A program made the position numbers and the translations under genes. Shown in pieces: positions 52,703 to 63,332 of a stretch of 64,000 bases of DNA. The notes under the pieces are model-generated. The model was not told where the DNA came from, searched no databases, and was given only the letters and a program-made list of their open reading frames with translations. Origin of the DNA: Hybos culiciformis (lineage: Eukaryota > Arthropoda > Insecta > Diptera > Hybotidae); the NCBI GenBank assembly GCA_964007475.1, contig OZ023275.1, forward strand, positions 11,139,829 through 11,203,828, read 5' to 3'. Every line of letters starts with the position of its first letter. The stretch's first letter is position 1.

Positions 52703-54037
52703 GCTGGGCTGAATTTTGTTCTATTATATCTAAAAACCGTCCCCACAAAAATTTAGCTCAATTGGATACCATTAAAACGACCCGCTTGGCGGTTAAGTTT
52801 TCATATATTTTACTAGAATTCTACATAGTTTTTTCATTCGTTTGAGCGTTACACAGAGGGTCATAAAATTACTCTTTACTTGATTTAAGTTTTTGAATAT
52901 AATATCAAATAAGATTTTCAAATTATCCTATCCATATTTGTAAATACATGTCATAAAACTAATTATTTTTTAAGCTTAGTATGCTATTTGTATGTTACTC
53001 GAGAAAAATTATATTTTGTATGAAAGAAAAATTACGATTTTTTTCACAATTTTTTCCAAGGAATATGCTGTATAGTACGCTGCTCGAGGAAAAAACTAGT
53101 AAACAATTATTTGAAACCGCTGTATTGGTTGCTTTTATTTAAAATAACTTTATATTGTCAGCTGCTTCCATTGTGAAACCGCTGTTTTTTCGTAGTTTTT
53201 TCCTAGTTTTTCTAGTAGTTAAAATCAAGAAAAAGTCCTAGTAGATAAAATCAAGAAAAAGTCTGTTTGTTTAAATAATTTAAATAATTCAAAAACGAAA
53301 AAAAAAAATGTACGTACTATTTTTTTTTTTGAATGATTAATAATATTATTTGAATTTGAATGATTAATAATATTAATAAAAATTAAAAAAAAAATATTAA
53401 TAAATAAATATGGACAATGACAATAATGACATTACATTTTTCTAACTTTTTGCTACGATTTTTTTCCATAAATTTTCTCGTAATTTTTTCCTGAGCAACA
53501 TATAGCATACTAAGCTTTAAAGTTTAAATTTCCGGGCTGAAACGTTGCTCCAAGACTTCTCTGGTTGACTGAGATATTTATTATTTTTTCATACAAGAAA
53601 GTTTTCTGTAACACACTTTTCACGCTGTTTGAGTAAAATAATTTTATCTTCTTGAATGGCGATTATTTCGAATGCACCTTGTTGAGGTGCACTTTCATTA
53701 AAATAAAGTTTGAATTCCCGCATTTTATAAATAGAACATCACCATACTTTGGCAATTTTCTGCCTGTTATACGAGTATGATGTTTGGATTCTCCAACTAA
53801 AAATATTTCTTTACGAATATTATAAAAATAATTTAATAAATCGAAAAATCATTAGTCTGGACTCGCTAAACTTCATAAATTATTTGTTTTTTGTTCGAAA
53901 AATTTTCTATTAGAGAACCTACAATGGTGCAACACTATACAAAAGCATGTTAAGCAGGACGGGTTAATAATGTAAGATTGAGCTAATATTTGGTAGGGAC
54001 TACTTTTAGGTCAATTGGAACAAAATTTCGCCCGGCT
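52703..54037. mobile_element. Foldback-like element with nested inverted repeats, in the Gr pseudogene intron
   Basis: The outer arms at 52703-52762 and 53976-54037 are imperfect reverse complements: both can be read from ATTGAGCTAA through a GAACAAAATT core to CCCGGC or CCCAGC. Inner arms at about 52972-53012 and 53478-53515 share AAGCTTAGTATGCTAT in opposite orientations. There is no coding potential inside. The nested symmetric layout suits a foldback or non-autonomous inverted-repeat transposon inserted in the intron. The outer boundaries and target duplication are not resolved. Confidence 0.55.
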
Positions 54038-54077
54038 TGATGATTTTTTTTTTATATAAATTAGTGGCACCCTAATG

Positions 54078-54632
54078 CAGTGGTTCCCAAAGTGTGGGTC
54101 GCGACCCACTGCTGGGTCGCGAGCTCATTCTAGGTGGGTCGCCAATAATTTTATTATTTGTATTCATTTTTTTTAATTAACTTAATGCAATATTTTCACA
54201 TATAGGCAGGCATGTGTTTGAAGCATATTTTTAGGTGCTTGTAATATTTTTCTCAACAAATGTCTGTATTAAAAAGGTTACAGTACAAAATTCATATCGA
54301 GTTTTACACACTGCAGCTTTAAAAGTTCTAATTCCATTGACAACGTCTTATATATATATATGTCAATATGCATTTTTTTGCATTAAAAAACAAACATCGC
54401 AATAAATTACAATTAACAAACTCACTTCACTAATACAAAAGTTGATGTCGAAGATGTTATTTGCAAAAATAGAGCCCATATTCTTCTCATTGATAAATTA
54501 TTTTGATATTAATAAATTTATCAATTAAATTTTTTTATTTTTTTGGTTTTTACTTTTTTTTACAGGTAGGTCGAAAAAACCCTTAGGGTTTTAAATAGTG
54601 GGTCGCGGCTTATAGAAGTTTGAGAACCCCTG
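54078..54632. mobile_element. Non-autonomous hAT-like element (555 bp) in the Gr pseudogene intron
   Basis: The left end reads CAGTGGTTCCCAAAG followed by GGGTCGCGACCCAC. The right end, read on the minus strand, is CAGGGGTTCTCAAAC followed after a few bases by CCGCGACCCAC. Flanking 8-mers CCCTAATG (54070-54077) and GCCTAATG (54633-54640) match at 7 of 8 positions, as expected for a hAT target-site duplication. CAGNGGTTC ends are typical of hAT families. No transposase frame is present. A plus-strand splice unit would remove the element with the intron. Confidence 0.85.
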
Positions 54633-55289
54633 GCCTAATGTGCTGTTTGATTGAAATTAATTTATTGAAACCGTGCGTTATGGGATATAAACATCAGTTC
54701 GGGATACTAACAAAATAAAGATTAAATTAGAAGCTGTTTTCAGTTATATTTTATTAATATCTAATTTTTTTTTTTAACATTATGAATTTTTAAATTTATA
54801 TTTCTAGATTGACCAAATTTTATTCTACAAAAGAAATATTAAATTGAATTTTGGTTTGTACGGAGGTTATGAATTGTCTAATAAAAACACTCTGGCTTTT
54901 TTTGCGTCATCACTAACTTTTTTTATAATACTAGTACAAATTCCTGAATATAATTTTTAAGTAGGAATTATATTAAATTGTTATGAAATACACATAAAAC
55001 AAATAAAATTGTAAATGCCTTTTAAATATTTATATCCTAAAATGAAATTCTACGAACTTTAATTATTATTTTATTATATTGAAAAAACTATAAATATTAT
55101 AATTAAATAATTATAGAATAATAAAAATTTAAAAAAAAATTTCAAACATAATGTATGCATGCCTAAAAACATTTAATAAAAACGATTTATCAAATTTTTC
55201 ACTTCACTATAGAAAATTTTATATTTAAGTAATTGAAGTGAAATATAATAGTGAGGTATGAATTAAGATTTACATTTTTTTAATTTTTT

Positions 55290-56418
55290 ATTTATAAAAA
55301 GTTTATATGATAATGTTAAATTAAATAATTAAAAACTTTTGTACATAATAAGTTCCAAAAACAAATTCAAATATTTGTTTGAACTACACTAGCAATAATT
55401 TCACCATTGGTCTGTTATCAGTAGTCATGATCAGCAAAGAGAGTCAATCAAAATTTGTTGCTTTCGATAACATTGTTGTGATTATGACAGTAATTAGCAA
55501 TTTATGAATACATCAAATCAAATATAATATCAATACATCAAATCAAATATAAATCTTTCTTTTAAAATTACTAAATTTATCACTGGAAAAGACAATTTTC
55601 CAAAAAAAATCTCATGATAATTATAGCGATATATATGTATATTATTAGTATTAGTCGATTATTTTTGTATTTATCAAATTTACTCTTAAAGAAGTTCATT
55701 ATCCTGATTCATTATCATTTTATATTTATTAAACATAGCTTTTATTTCAATAATAACACATTTGAGGATTACACGTTATGTACAAAAATTTTAGAAAAAC
55801 TTCAAACAAAAATTTTTTTTAGTGCAATCGAATTCCATCGAAGTGTTTATATAATAATGTACATTTCATTTTTATGTAATTGTTTATTATAGTAAAATTG
55901 AGTAGTTATTTGTTTTCATGAAAAAACTTGAAAACATCTTGTAGTTCTTTAAATCATTAATCCAAACGTCAGATTCAAAGAAGATAACATCTTAAATTGT
56001 ATCCCAAATAAAAATAATCAAGTCATAGAAGAACTTATAATTTTATTTAAAGAAGTAAAATTAAAAAAAATAAGTTTCGTTTTCAACAATTAAATACTAT
56101 TATGATTTGTATACTAATTGTTACACTGATAGTTTTTTTTTAAATTAATTTATTTAAAGTGAAAAAATGAAACTCATTTCATTTTATATTATTTTGAAAA
56201 GTAAGAAATTTTTTAGTTTTTTTTAATTTTTGTATTTAATTTCAGATGAACAGAATTTTATATTTTTTACAAAATAAATCTTAAATTGACTTTCGATTTC
56301 TATGGTATGCTTATCCATAAAAGCTCTGGCTTTCGTTGCAACATCATTATCTTTGTTAATAATTTTAATTAAATTTCCAGAGAAAAAAAAATTTTTAGTC
56401 ACTGAGTATATTTTTTAG
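55290..56418 (+). pseudogene. Decayed gustatory receptor relic
   Basis: A heavily damaged fourth Gr copy. Nucleotide similarity to Gr-A exon 1 begins around 55290-55300 and is clear over the region encoding the KLKIF...QKRFQIF block (about 55335-55385), but it is broken by stops and indels. A short open stretch from 55614 retains ILEKLQTKIFFSAIEFHRS, matching the Gr-A segment around residues 233-251. An RFKEDN equivalent lies at 55971-55988. A last exon follows an acceptor (TTTCAG, ending 56245) and begins with MNRIL-like codons. It needs two frame changes to read FYKINLK, then FYG, then AFVATSLSLLIILIKFP, and the natural stop is missing, so the frame runs to 56418. Large parts of the middle of exon 1 are deleted. 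It is clearly non-coding now; the start coordinate is approximate. Confidence 0.75.
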
Positions 56419-56630
56419 TGAATTTATCCTTTTTAGTTTTCAAAATAAGTAAATTTATCTCGTTTCCCTTACTTTCTTTACTCACGGTAGCTTGAATAAA
56501 AAAATTAATAGACAATATGTAATTTTCTAGCATTTTTATATTTTTAATGCGTAGGGGATCGTTATGTTGTATTTAGTGCTATAGAATTTAGATCACTAAA
56601 TGGAGTATTATGTGCGTCAATACACATGCA

Positions 56631-56739
56631 ATCATTTAGATGCATCTGCGGAAATAACGAAATCATTTAGATGTATCAGCGTATATAATGAAAAAATTTA
56701 GATGCATCAGCGTAAGTAATGAAATCATTTAGATGTTTC
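56631..56739. repeat. 31-bp tandem repeat, about 3.5 copies
   Basis: The motif ATCATTTAGATG recurs at 56631, 56662, 56693 (degenerate) and 56724, a strict 31-bp spacing. The rest of each unit reads like CATCAGCGTAAGTAATGAA with a few substitutions. It is a short minisatellite inside the repeat relic. Confidence 0.88.
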
Positions 56740-56767
56740 GTATTGAATATTACGTAATACCTAAACA

Positions 56768-57150
56768 CAGGGTTACCAACCTTTTCAAATGTTTCCCCCT
56801 AAAAAAATAAAATTTCCCCCTAAAAAACCCCTAAATTTTTTTTTATAGATATTATAACAGCTATACTTATATACCTATGAGGATTTCAAATAGATGCTTG
56901 AAGAAAAATATATAACGCACATCGTAAATTATGTGGTTTTATAAAATTATTTATTTATAATAAAATTAGCAGATAAGGTATCTTATGAAATGCAATCAAA
57001 AATATTACAAATGTCATCTAAATCTTCGCTTTTAAGATCATACATCATACCCCTAAAAAAACCCCTGAAACAAATTACCCCCTAAAAATTCCTCTGTCAA
57101 CAAAAAAAACCCCTAAATCTAGGGGGAAAACCCCTAAGTTGGTAACGCTG
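56768..57150. mobile_element. hAT-like MITE with perfect 8-bp target-site duplication
   Basis: The ends are CAGGGTTACCAACCTT on the left and, on the minus strand, CAGCGTTACCAACTTAGGGG on the right. The 8-mer CCTAAACA flanks it exactly on both sides (56760-56767 and 57151-57158). The interior is built of repeated CCCCTAAA runs and their complements near both ends, with no open frame. It was inserted into an older dispersed repeat. A related end, TTGGCAACGCTG, occurs at the left edge of the Gr-B duplication (near 59003-59014). Confidence 0.9.
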
Positions 57151-57526
57151 CCTAAACAAACATAATATCCACCTCGTAATTAATAACAAATTTAGTTAAC
57201 ATATATTATAATCTACTATTACGTCTACAGTTTTTTATTTAAATTTACTACTATAATGTATAATGAAAATCGTTAAAGTCTCAAAAGTTTTAAAACTTTA
57301 CATCAAAATTTAATATACATATGTTGTTCTGTAAATTATTTACAGTGGATATGTAGATACACTGATATACACTGTCTGGATTCAACGATGAATAGCTTAT
57401 CTACCTCTTAGAAAACTTTTTTACTAATCGTGATGACAAACATATTTAATATAATATTACAGATAATGCGTATCATTAATACAATGAAATTGCAGAACTA
57501 AACCTTAAAGATGGGACAATATTAGG

Positions 57527-57733
57527 TTGCTTTATATTAAAAAACCTATCCGTCTATGTTCTGTCGTAAAATGTACATATAGTACAGGCAAATTAAGTCG
57601 AAAATCATCAAATAAACAAAAAAATTACGAAGTATCTGCAACTTTCTATTCTCATATACAAACACATTCTTTTGAAGAATCCGATGAGTCCCGAGCATTC
57701 AATAGTGTGCTCGACCCAGTATTTGACAATTAA
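57527..57733 (+). other. Unidentified short open frame, possible gene fragment
   Basis: A 68-codon frame without an ATG start, running to TAA at 57731-57733. Its composition is less dominated by Phe, Ile and Lys than the chance frames elsewhere, and it ends FEESDESRAFNSVLDPVFDN. An overlapping frame upstream reads about 28 codons, ending GCFILKNLSVYVLS, before a stop. The X2 copy has single-base length differences in this upstream part (AACCTTAAAGATG versus AACCTTAAGATG) and lacks the second half. This argues against present coding and for a decayed exon or transposon fragment. I do not recognise the protein. Confidence 0.2.
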
Positions 57734-58278
57734 GTTTTTCAAATAATTTGTATGTATCTAATAATTTGTTGCATCTATATAATCATGTTTAAACTGTTTA
57801 AAACTTAGGAGCAGTGTTGGATTTACAAATAGGCACTCTAGGCTCGAGCCTAGGGCGGCAAATATTGGGCGGTAAAATTTCATAAATTTTTTTTCGGCAA
57901 TTATTGTATAAAAATATAAAACGTTAAAAACCAAAATATATTTATCGATAAACCGAGTTTATTCGAATAAAACAACATTTTTCTGTTTATTTCAGAAATA
58001 TTATTAACAGAAACAAAATTATAGTAATGTACCTTATTATTTAAGATCTTAGGATGCTGAATTTGCCAAACTTGTCTATATTGACAGTAGTTTACATAAA
58101 AAAAAAGACAAAATAATATTATTTACATGAGCCGCAAAGGGTCAAGCGTGGCCACTCCAGCACATTGTTTTTCGCTAGGAACTCATTGGTTCCTTGAAAT
58201 ATATACATTTTCAAAGTTCTATACCAATTTACGGCCACTTCGCAATTTTTTTGTTTATTTTGGACAATTTGCTTGTAC
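57582..58278. mobile_element. Interval present in X1 only; possible inserted element
   Basis: The paralogous flank X2 passes directly from ATGTATAT to AACAAAATAATAATTT near 62680, whereas X1 has about 700 bp here. The edges form an imperfect inverted pair, GTACAGGCAAATTA and, on the minus strand, GTACAAGCAAATTG (12 of 14). Inside are a hAT-like head (CAGTGTTGGATTTAC at 57812), a 16-bp perfect palindrome CTAGGCTCGAGCCTAG (57838-57853), and most of a short open frame. Insertion in X1 and deletion from X2 are both possible; no target duplication is clear. Confidence 0.4.
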
Positions 58279-58909
58279 AAATAACAAAATAATAATTTAA
58301 AAATATATTGAAATCTTATAAAAACATATTTTTATTAATTTTAATTTCAATCTTTAATTTTTTTGTGATTTTACTTTAATAAAAGATTTTTTAAGTAATT
58401 TAGGAAAACGAAGATTAAAATAAACTGATAATTTTTCCATTCATTGAATTTTTGATTAAATGCTGTAATTCTATATTAAAAGAAGGTGTAACAGGCAAAA
58501 ATTGATGAATTTAGGAAAAAAAAGTTAATTAATTTTCTTCTTTAGATTATGTGTATATATATAGAAAAGAAAAGAAAATTCTTTGAAGAAAGTTATTAGG
58601 TAAAAGATAATGGTATTCTGAAATAAAAATACCGAATTGTACAATCCTAATAATACCTACTGTATTATCGTTTTACGCTTATCAAATTAGGTTTTTTTTT
58701 CTGTATTTATATCAGTTTTAGAAAATTGAATTATAAGAAACTTTATATAAATATGTGAATTATAATATAATATACTTATATAGAAATTTTTACAAAATAA
58801 ACAATTATTTCAAAATTTTTTAGCCTAAAAATAACATACCATTTTCTATACAAATAAATATAAAGGATAAGAGAATTAATATACAAAAAAAAAACAAAAA
58901 AAACAAAGA

Positions 58910-61900
58910 ACAATATAAAAACTAAATATGTACTTACTTCTTACCCACATTTTCCCCACAAATTAGCAAAAATCCTCGCAATTTTGGGAATTTCCATTAA
59001 ATTGGCAACGCTGATTATAACATTGGTTATTGATTTAAACATGTGCATAACGATTTAAATTATAATATTATTTGATATTTTATTTATATAAAAATATATA
59101 TATAAAAGACCTTTAAATGGATAAGTAATTATAATATACGCAACTTGATAAAAAATTAGGCACAATTCAGAAAAAATTGGTTTTAATTTAATCAATCTAA
59201 ATATTCTCTTAACAAGAAATTGATAGAGTTTTTTATGACAACAATACATTTATTACTGCTAGTCTTCTGAAAACATTTTTTTCATGAATCAAAATATTCT
59301 AGGATAAAAATATTTCGATAGTTTATAAAAAAGTACAAATTTTCAGGAGGTTTTTAAATTGAAATCAAAACAACTTTGACAGTAGTGATATTTTTTTCTG
59401 CAGAATTATTGACATTTAATTACATTAATAAAATACATTTGGAATATTTTTATTCACGAATATTTTTATTCCAAAAAGTCTTCCGGAGAAGCACTATTAT
59501 TTATTGAAATTAAAATTGAAAAACATTTTAAATTTCATAATGTTTACTTTAAAGATACATATGTATATATTTATGTTCAAAAAGAAAAGGTTATTATTAT
59601 AACTAAATGTATTTCTCTTTTCCAATTAAATCATAATGTACCTATCCTTGAACACTTTTGAAGTTGCTAAATTGCTTTACTTAAAATATTGTTTAATAAT
59701 ACGAAAAGTTATTCAAATGTATAAAAAATCCTTAAACTTAAGTGAGTTTTAAATTAAAATACGATTAAAAGCTCCTTGTTACTTGTTTAATTTTTTTTTT
59801 GTAATTTTTTATATATGCTAGAAAGTGAATCCGCAACCAAATAATGGAATGATCATTTTATAATATCTAAGACCTGATTATAATAAAATAAATTAAGAAT
59901 ATAGACCTAATATTCATATTATTTTAAGTATACTTAATACTACAATTAATAATTCAATGATGAAAAAAAGTGTAATTAAAAAAAATTAAATATATTCTGT
60001 CAATATGTACACGTACAGTAGATTATGGAGACATTATTAAAAAATAAAAAAATTTCCATTAAACTTATTAATTTTTTTAAAATGAACATTAAACACGTTT
60101 TAAGATTTTTCATTACCTATTAGTTATCTAACAGAATTCAAATTGAAAGTTATACACCAGAATTAACAGAATGGATCCAATTTTTCATAAAACTTTACAA
60201 ATTTTTTATTTTTTTTCAAAAGTGTATAATATCAATGATTGTGTTTTTGACAAAAAATTGAAAATTTTTATACAGCATAAGATCCAAAAACGGTTTCAAA
60301 TATTTATGCGAATTACAGCAGTAATAATTTTATTTTTCGCCTCTTATATTCAAATAAATCACGAAAAGAGTCAGAATAAATCAAAATTAATCGTTAAACA
60401 TAAATCAAAATTAAAAGTTTTTGATATCATTGTTTTGATAATAATGTTAATTAATCATAACATTATATCATTTGACCTTTTTTTGAATTCATCTAAAATT
60501 ATGAATATTTCAAACAAAATTTTAAAGCTCCATTTTACAATTAATAAACTTAAAAGTGAAAAACAAATTTTTTCTAAAAATCTTAGAATAATAATCACAA
60601 TATCTGCTTTTATTACAATTTACTTATATGCTGATTGCATAACTTTTTTTTTTTATAAAATATTAATGCTTAAACTTAATATTTGTAATTCAGCTTCTAT
60701 TTTCATTATTTCTTATTCCGCTAATATTTGTACATTGATGCAAAATGTTTACATGCTTTTTATTGTAACTATCACGAATATGAACCAGATTGTCATAAAC
60801 AATAGAAACCAGCTAATATCAGATCCGTTCATAAAAGATGAAGCATTGTTTGTTAGGAAACTGGAAGTTTTGGAAAAACTTCAAAGAGACATTTATCAAG
60901 CTGCAAAAAAATTTCATAATAGTTTTCAATTAAAAATTGGTGTATCATTTTTCAATAATCTTGTGCAAATAATATATTACAGCTTTAAAATGTTGACTTT
61001 CGGTGTTAATAAAATCAACGCGGAAACATATTTAACATTTATCTTAATGACATTGCTAACAATCAACATCATTCTTTGTAATATGTCTGTAGAAATATTA
61101 ATAAGAAACTTCAAAGAAGACAACATCTCGATTTTGGATTTTCATAAAATAAATAAAAGAATTCTAGATAAAGAGGTAAACATTATGTCGGTTAATTTAT
61201 TGAAACAAGGTCCTTTTATATACTTGTATCCTCTGAATTTGACTAGAATTTATTGTCATTCTAGTTCTGAAAGAAATTTGTTCATTTTTGTACTTCATCG
61301 TTCGATTCCAATCAAACAAAATTATTTCAAAAGAATTGTTTCAGTTGAAAAAAATTTAAATTCTTTTTAACATTATAATTGATTTGGATTTTTTAATGCC
61401 TAATTAAAATATCTATATATATATACTTCCAGATCAACAGAATTTTATTGTACAAAAAAATCATTAAAATGAATTTCAACTTTTACGGATCATATGGACT
61501 ATCCAATAGGAATACTTTCGCTTTTGTTGCGTCAGCATTATCATTTTTAATAATACTGGTACAATTTCCAGAAAATAAAAATTTTTGAGAAATTCGACCG
61601 GTATGGATGTACAGAGAATTTGTAGAAAATGATTATAATGTATTCTACTTGGAATACATTTTTCTCAGACCTTTTTCAAAAAGGTAAATATAAACGAATA
61701 TAAATTTAAATTGTAAAAATAAATTTTTTTTTAGATTTAAATTAGCTATTTCCATCAGAAAATCATGATAACCGAAGAACATTATGCTTTAAAAAAAAAA
61801 TTTGAATGTAGCCTTCTTCAGAAATAGTAAAATATAAGATGAACTGATTATTAATAAGCTATTCAATTTTTAACATTTTTTTAATTCACCAAATAGTTTC

Positions 61901-62189
61901 TTGATGTGTAAAAAATAAAGATATACTAGTACTACCTACATATATCATAATGAAGCTGAACTTTAGAACCCAATAAAATTAAAACATGATTCCATATTAA
62001 TTAATAATTCAATTCGCACCTCGAGAATGTGGAATGTTTGATTTACGACTTGCGCCGCTTTAAGAAGAGTGTAAATGATTACCTACTAACTGTCTTACTT
62101 TTTATTCCCGTCTAAACTTCCTGACCTCATTATCAAATCCATATTTCTTATAGTATAAAAGGTATCCCACCTAGTGATTTGGTAACTTT
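58910..62189 (+). repeat. Segmental duplication, copy 2 (contains Gr-B)
   Basis: The match to 45841-50371 starts at ACAATATAAA (58910) and runs through Gr-B to the N gap at 62190. At 59039/59040 the sequence passes directly from the left flank (TTATTGATTTAAA) to CATGTGCATAACG. This is the unoccupied version of the 1.6-kb insertion interval seen in copy 1. Confidence 0.88.
60171..61588 (+). CDS. Gustatory receptor Gr-B, two exons (60171-61175, 61433-61588), 386 aa
   Basis: Second intact gustatory receptor, the duplicate of Gr-A with the same structure: a 335-codon exon 1 ending at the donor GTAAAC (61176), a 257-bp intron ending CTTCCAG (61432), and a 51-codon exon 2. The C-terminal motif is SFLIILVQF, and AATAAA follows at 61718-61723. 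It differs from Gr-A at roughly 35 residues. The changes cluster at about 57-70 (a segment rebuilt by compensating indels), 147-195 (third and fourth membrane segments and their linker) and 273-294 (fifth to sixth segment). The N-terminal 56 residues, the 205-245 stretch apart from one change, and the intron are nearly identical. No frameshift or premature stop is visible, so it is probably functional. It presumably forms a seven-transmembrane chemoreceptor subunit; nothing in the sequence shows a ligand. The roughly 380 bp upstream also match Gr-A closely, so the promoter was copied too. Confidence 0.87.
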
Positions 62190-62389
62190 NNNNNNNNNNN
62201 NNNNNNNNNNNNNNNNNNNNNNNNNNNNNNNNNNNNNNNNNNNNNNNNNNNNNNNNNNNNNNNNNNNNNNNNNNNNNNNNNNNNNNNNNNNNNNNNNNNN
62301 NNNNNNNNNNNNNNNNNNNNNNNNNNNNNNNNNNNNNNNNNNNNNNNNNNNNNNNNNNNNNNNNNNNNNNNNNNNNNNNNNNNNNNNNN
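62190..62389. other. Assembly gap of 200 N
   Basis: Exactly 200 unknown bases lie between the downstream flank of Gr-B and flank X2. The round number suggests a fixed-size scaffold gap, so the true distance is unknown. The frames crossing it are artefacts. Confidence 0.99.
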
Positions 62390-62891
62390 GTCTTAAAAGT
62401 TTTAAAACTTTGGATTAAAATGTAATATATGTTGTTTTGTAAATTATTTACAGTGGATATGTACATACAATGATATATATTGTGTGGATTCAACGATGAA
62501 TAGCTTCTCTACCTTTTAGTAAACTTTTATACTAATCGTGATGACATATTTAATATATTACAGATAATGCGTTTCATTAATGCAATGAAATTGCAGAACT
62601 AAACCTTAAGATGGGACAATATTAGGTTGCTTTATATTAAGAAACCTATTTGTCTATGTTCTGTCGTAAAAATGTATATAACAAAATAATAATTTAAATT
62701 CAATAAATGATATTGATAATAAAAGATTTTTACAAATAATTTAGGAAAACAAAGATTAAAATAAACTAATAATTTTTCCATTCAATGAATAATTTTTTGA
62801 TTAAATGCTGTAATTCTACATTAAAAGAAGGTGTAACAGGCAAAAATTGTTGAATTTAGGAAAAAAAGTTAATTAATTTTCTTCTTTATAT

Positions 62892-62956
<65 letters not shown>

Positions 62957-63332
62957 AACAAAAGAAAATTCTTTGAAGAAAGTTATTAGGTAAAAAATAA
63001 TGGTATTCTGAAATCATAATACCGAATTGTACAATCCTAATAATAGTAGATAATATCGTTTTACGCTTATCAAATTAGGTTTTTTTTTTAATTTTCAACA
63101 TTTAATATTTTTTGTGTTCAATAGTCTGTATATAACTTTAAATTTGTGCTTTCTGGATTTAGCTTTTTAAAATCTTTTAGAAAATTAAATTATAAGAAAC
63201 TTTATATAAATATGTGAATTATAATATAATATACTTATATATAAATTTTTACAAAATAAACAATTATTTCAACATTTTAGTCTAAAAATAACATACCATT
63301 TTCTATACAAATAAATATAAGGATAAGAGAAT
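62390..63332 (+). repeat. Duplicated flank X2, downstream of Gr-B
   Basis: Second copy of the 57278-58875 flank, beginning at the first base after the N gap. It lacks the 57582-58278 interval, has about 85 extra bases around 63085-63170, and carries a long (TA)n tract at 62898-62953. No gene is visible in it. Confidence 0.83.
62898..62953. repeat. (TA)28 microsatellite
   Basis: An uninterrupted TA dinucleotide run of 56 bases in flank X2. The paralogous position in X1 (58554-58563) has only 5 units. Confidence 0.95.

Larger units (their letters stand above)
51683..54960 (+). pseudogene. Gustatory receptor pseudogene (frameshift, lost splice donor; exon 2 at 54808-54960)
   Basis: A more divergent Gr paralogue. 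From the ATG at 51683 the frame aligns with Gr-A, sharing the block YNINDC.FDKKLKIFI, until it stops at 52066 after 127 codons. Homology resumes one base out of register just before 52063 and runs to 52656, covering membrane segments 3-6 and the conserved KFKEDN block. Where Gr-A and Gr-B have a GTAAAC donor, this locus reads CAG followed by ATAAAA, so the donor is lost. A nearby GTAAGA at 52601 would leave phase 1, while exon 2 needs phase 0. Exon 2 is still recognisable at 54808-54960 after TTTCTAG, with 50 codons and the signature TFFIILVQI. The intron has grown to over 2 kb and contains a foldback-like element and a hAT-like MITE. Two independent lesions favour a pseudogene; otherwise long open frames suggest recent inactivation. 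A sequencing error at the frameshift cannot be excluded. Confidence 0.82.
56546..57217 (-). repeat. Dispersed repeat relic, split by the hAT-like MITE
   Basis: Sequence at about 56555-56625 resembles 2280-2345 (GATCG.TA.GTTGTATTTA, then a segment ending TGCGTCAAT). The stretch at 57189-57217 resembles the end motif of the same repeat at 2653-2681 (AACAT.T.TTATAATCTACT). Both parts keep the order and orientation seen at the left end of the window. The 31-bp tandem array and the MITE lie between them. Confidence 0.6.
57278..58875 (+). repeat. Duplicated flank X1, upstream of Gr-B
   Basis: This segment matches 62390-63332 in the same orientation, starting at GTCTCAAAAGTTTTAAAACT and ending near GGATAAGAGAAT. 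It contains about 700 bp (57582-58278) that the second copy lacks. The paired arrangement X1 - Gr-B - gap - X2 points to a tandem unit of flank plus receptor. Confidence 0.83.

Noticed and set aside
56631..56739. CRISPR-like regularly spaced repeat
   Set aside because: The repeat is contiguous with a 31-bp period and no unique spacers, in a eukaryotic repeat relic, so it is a minisatellite.
62095..62493. Frames spanning the N gap
   Set aside because: Translation of unknown bases; not evidence of coding.
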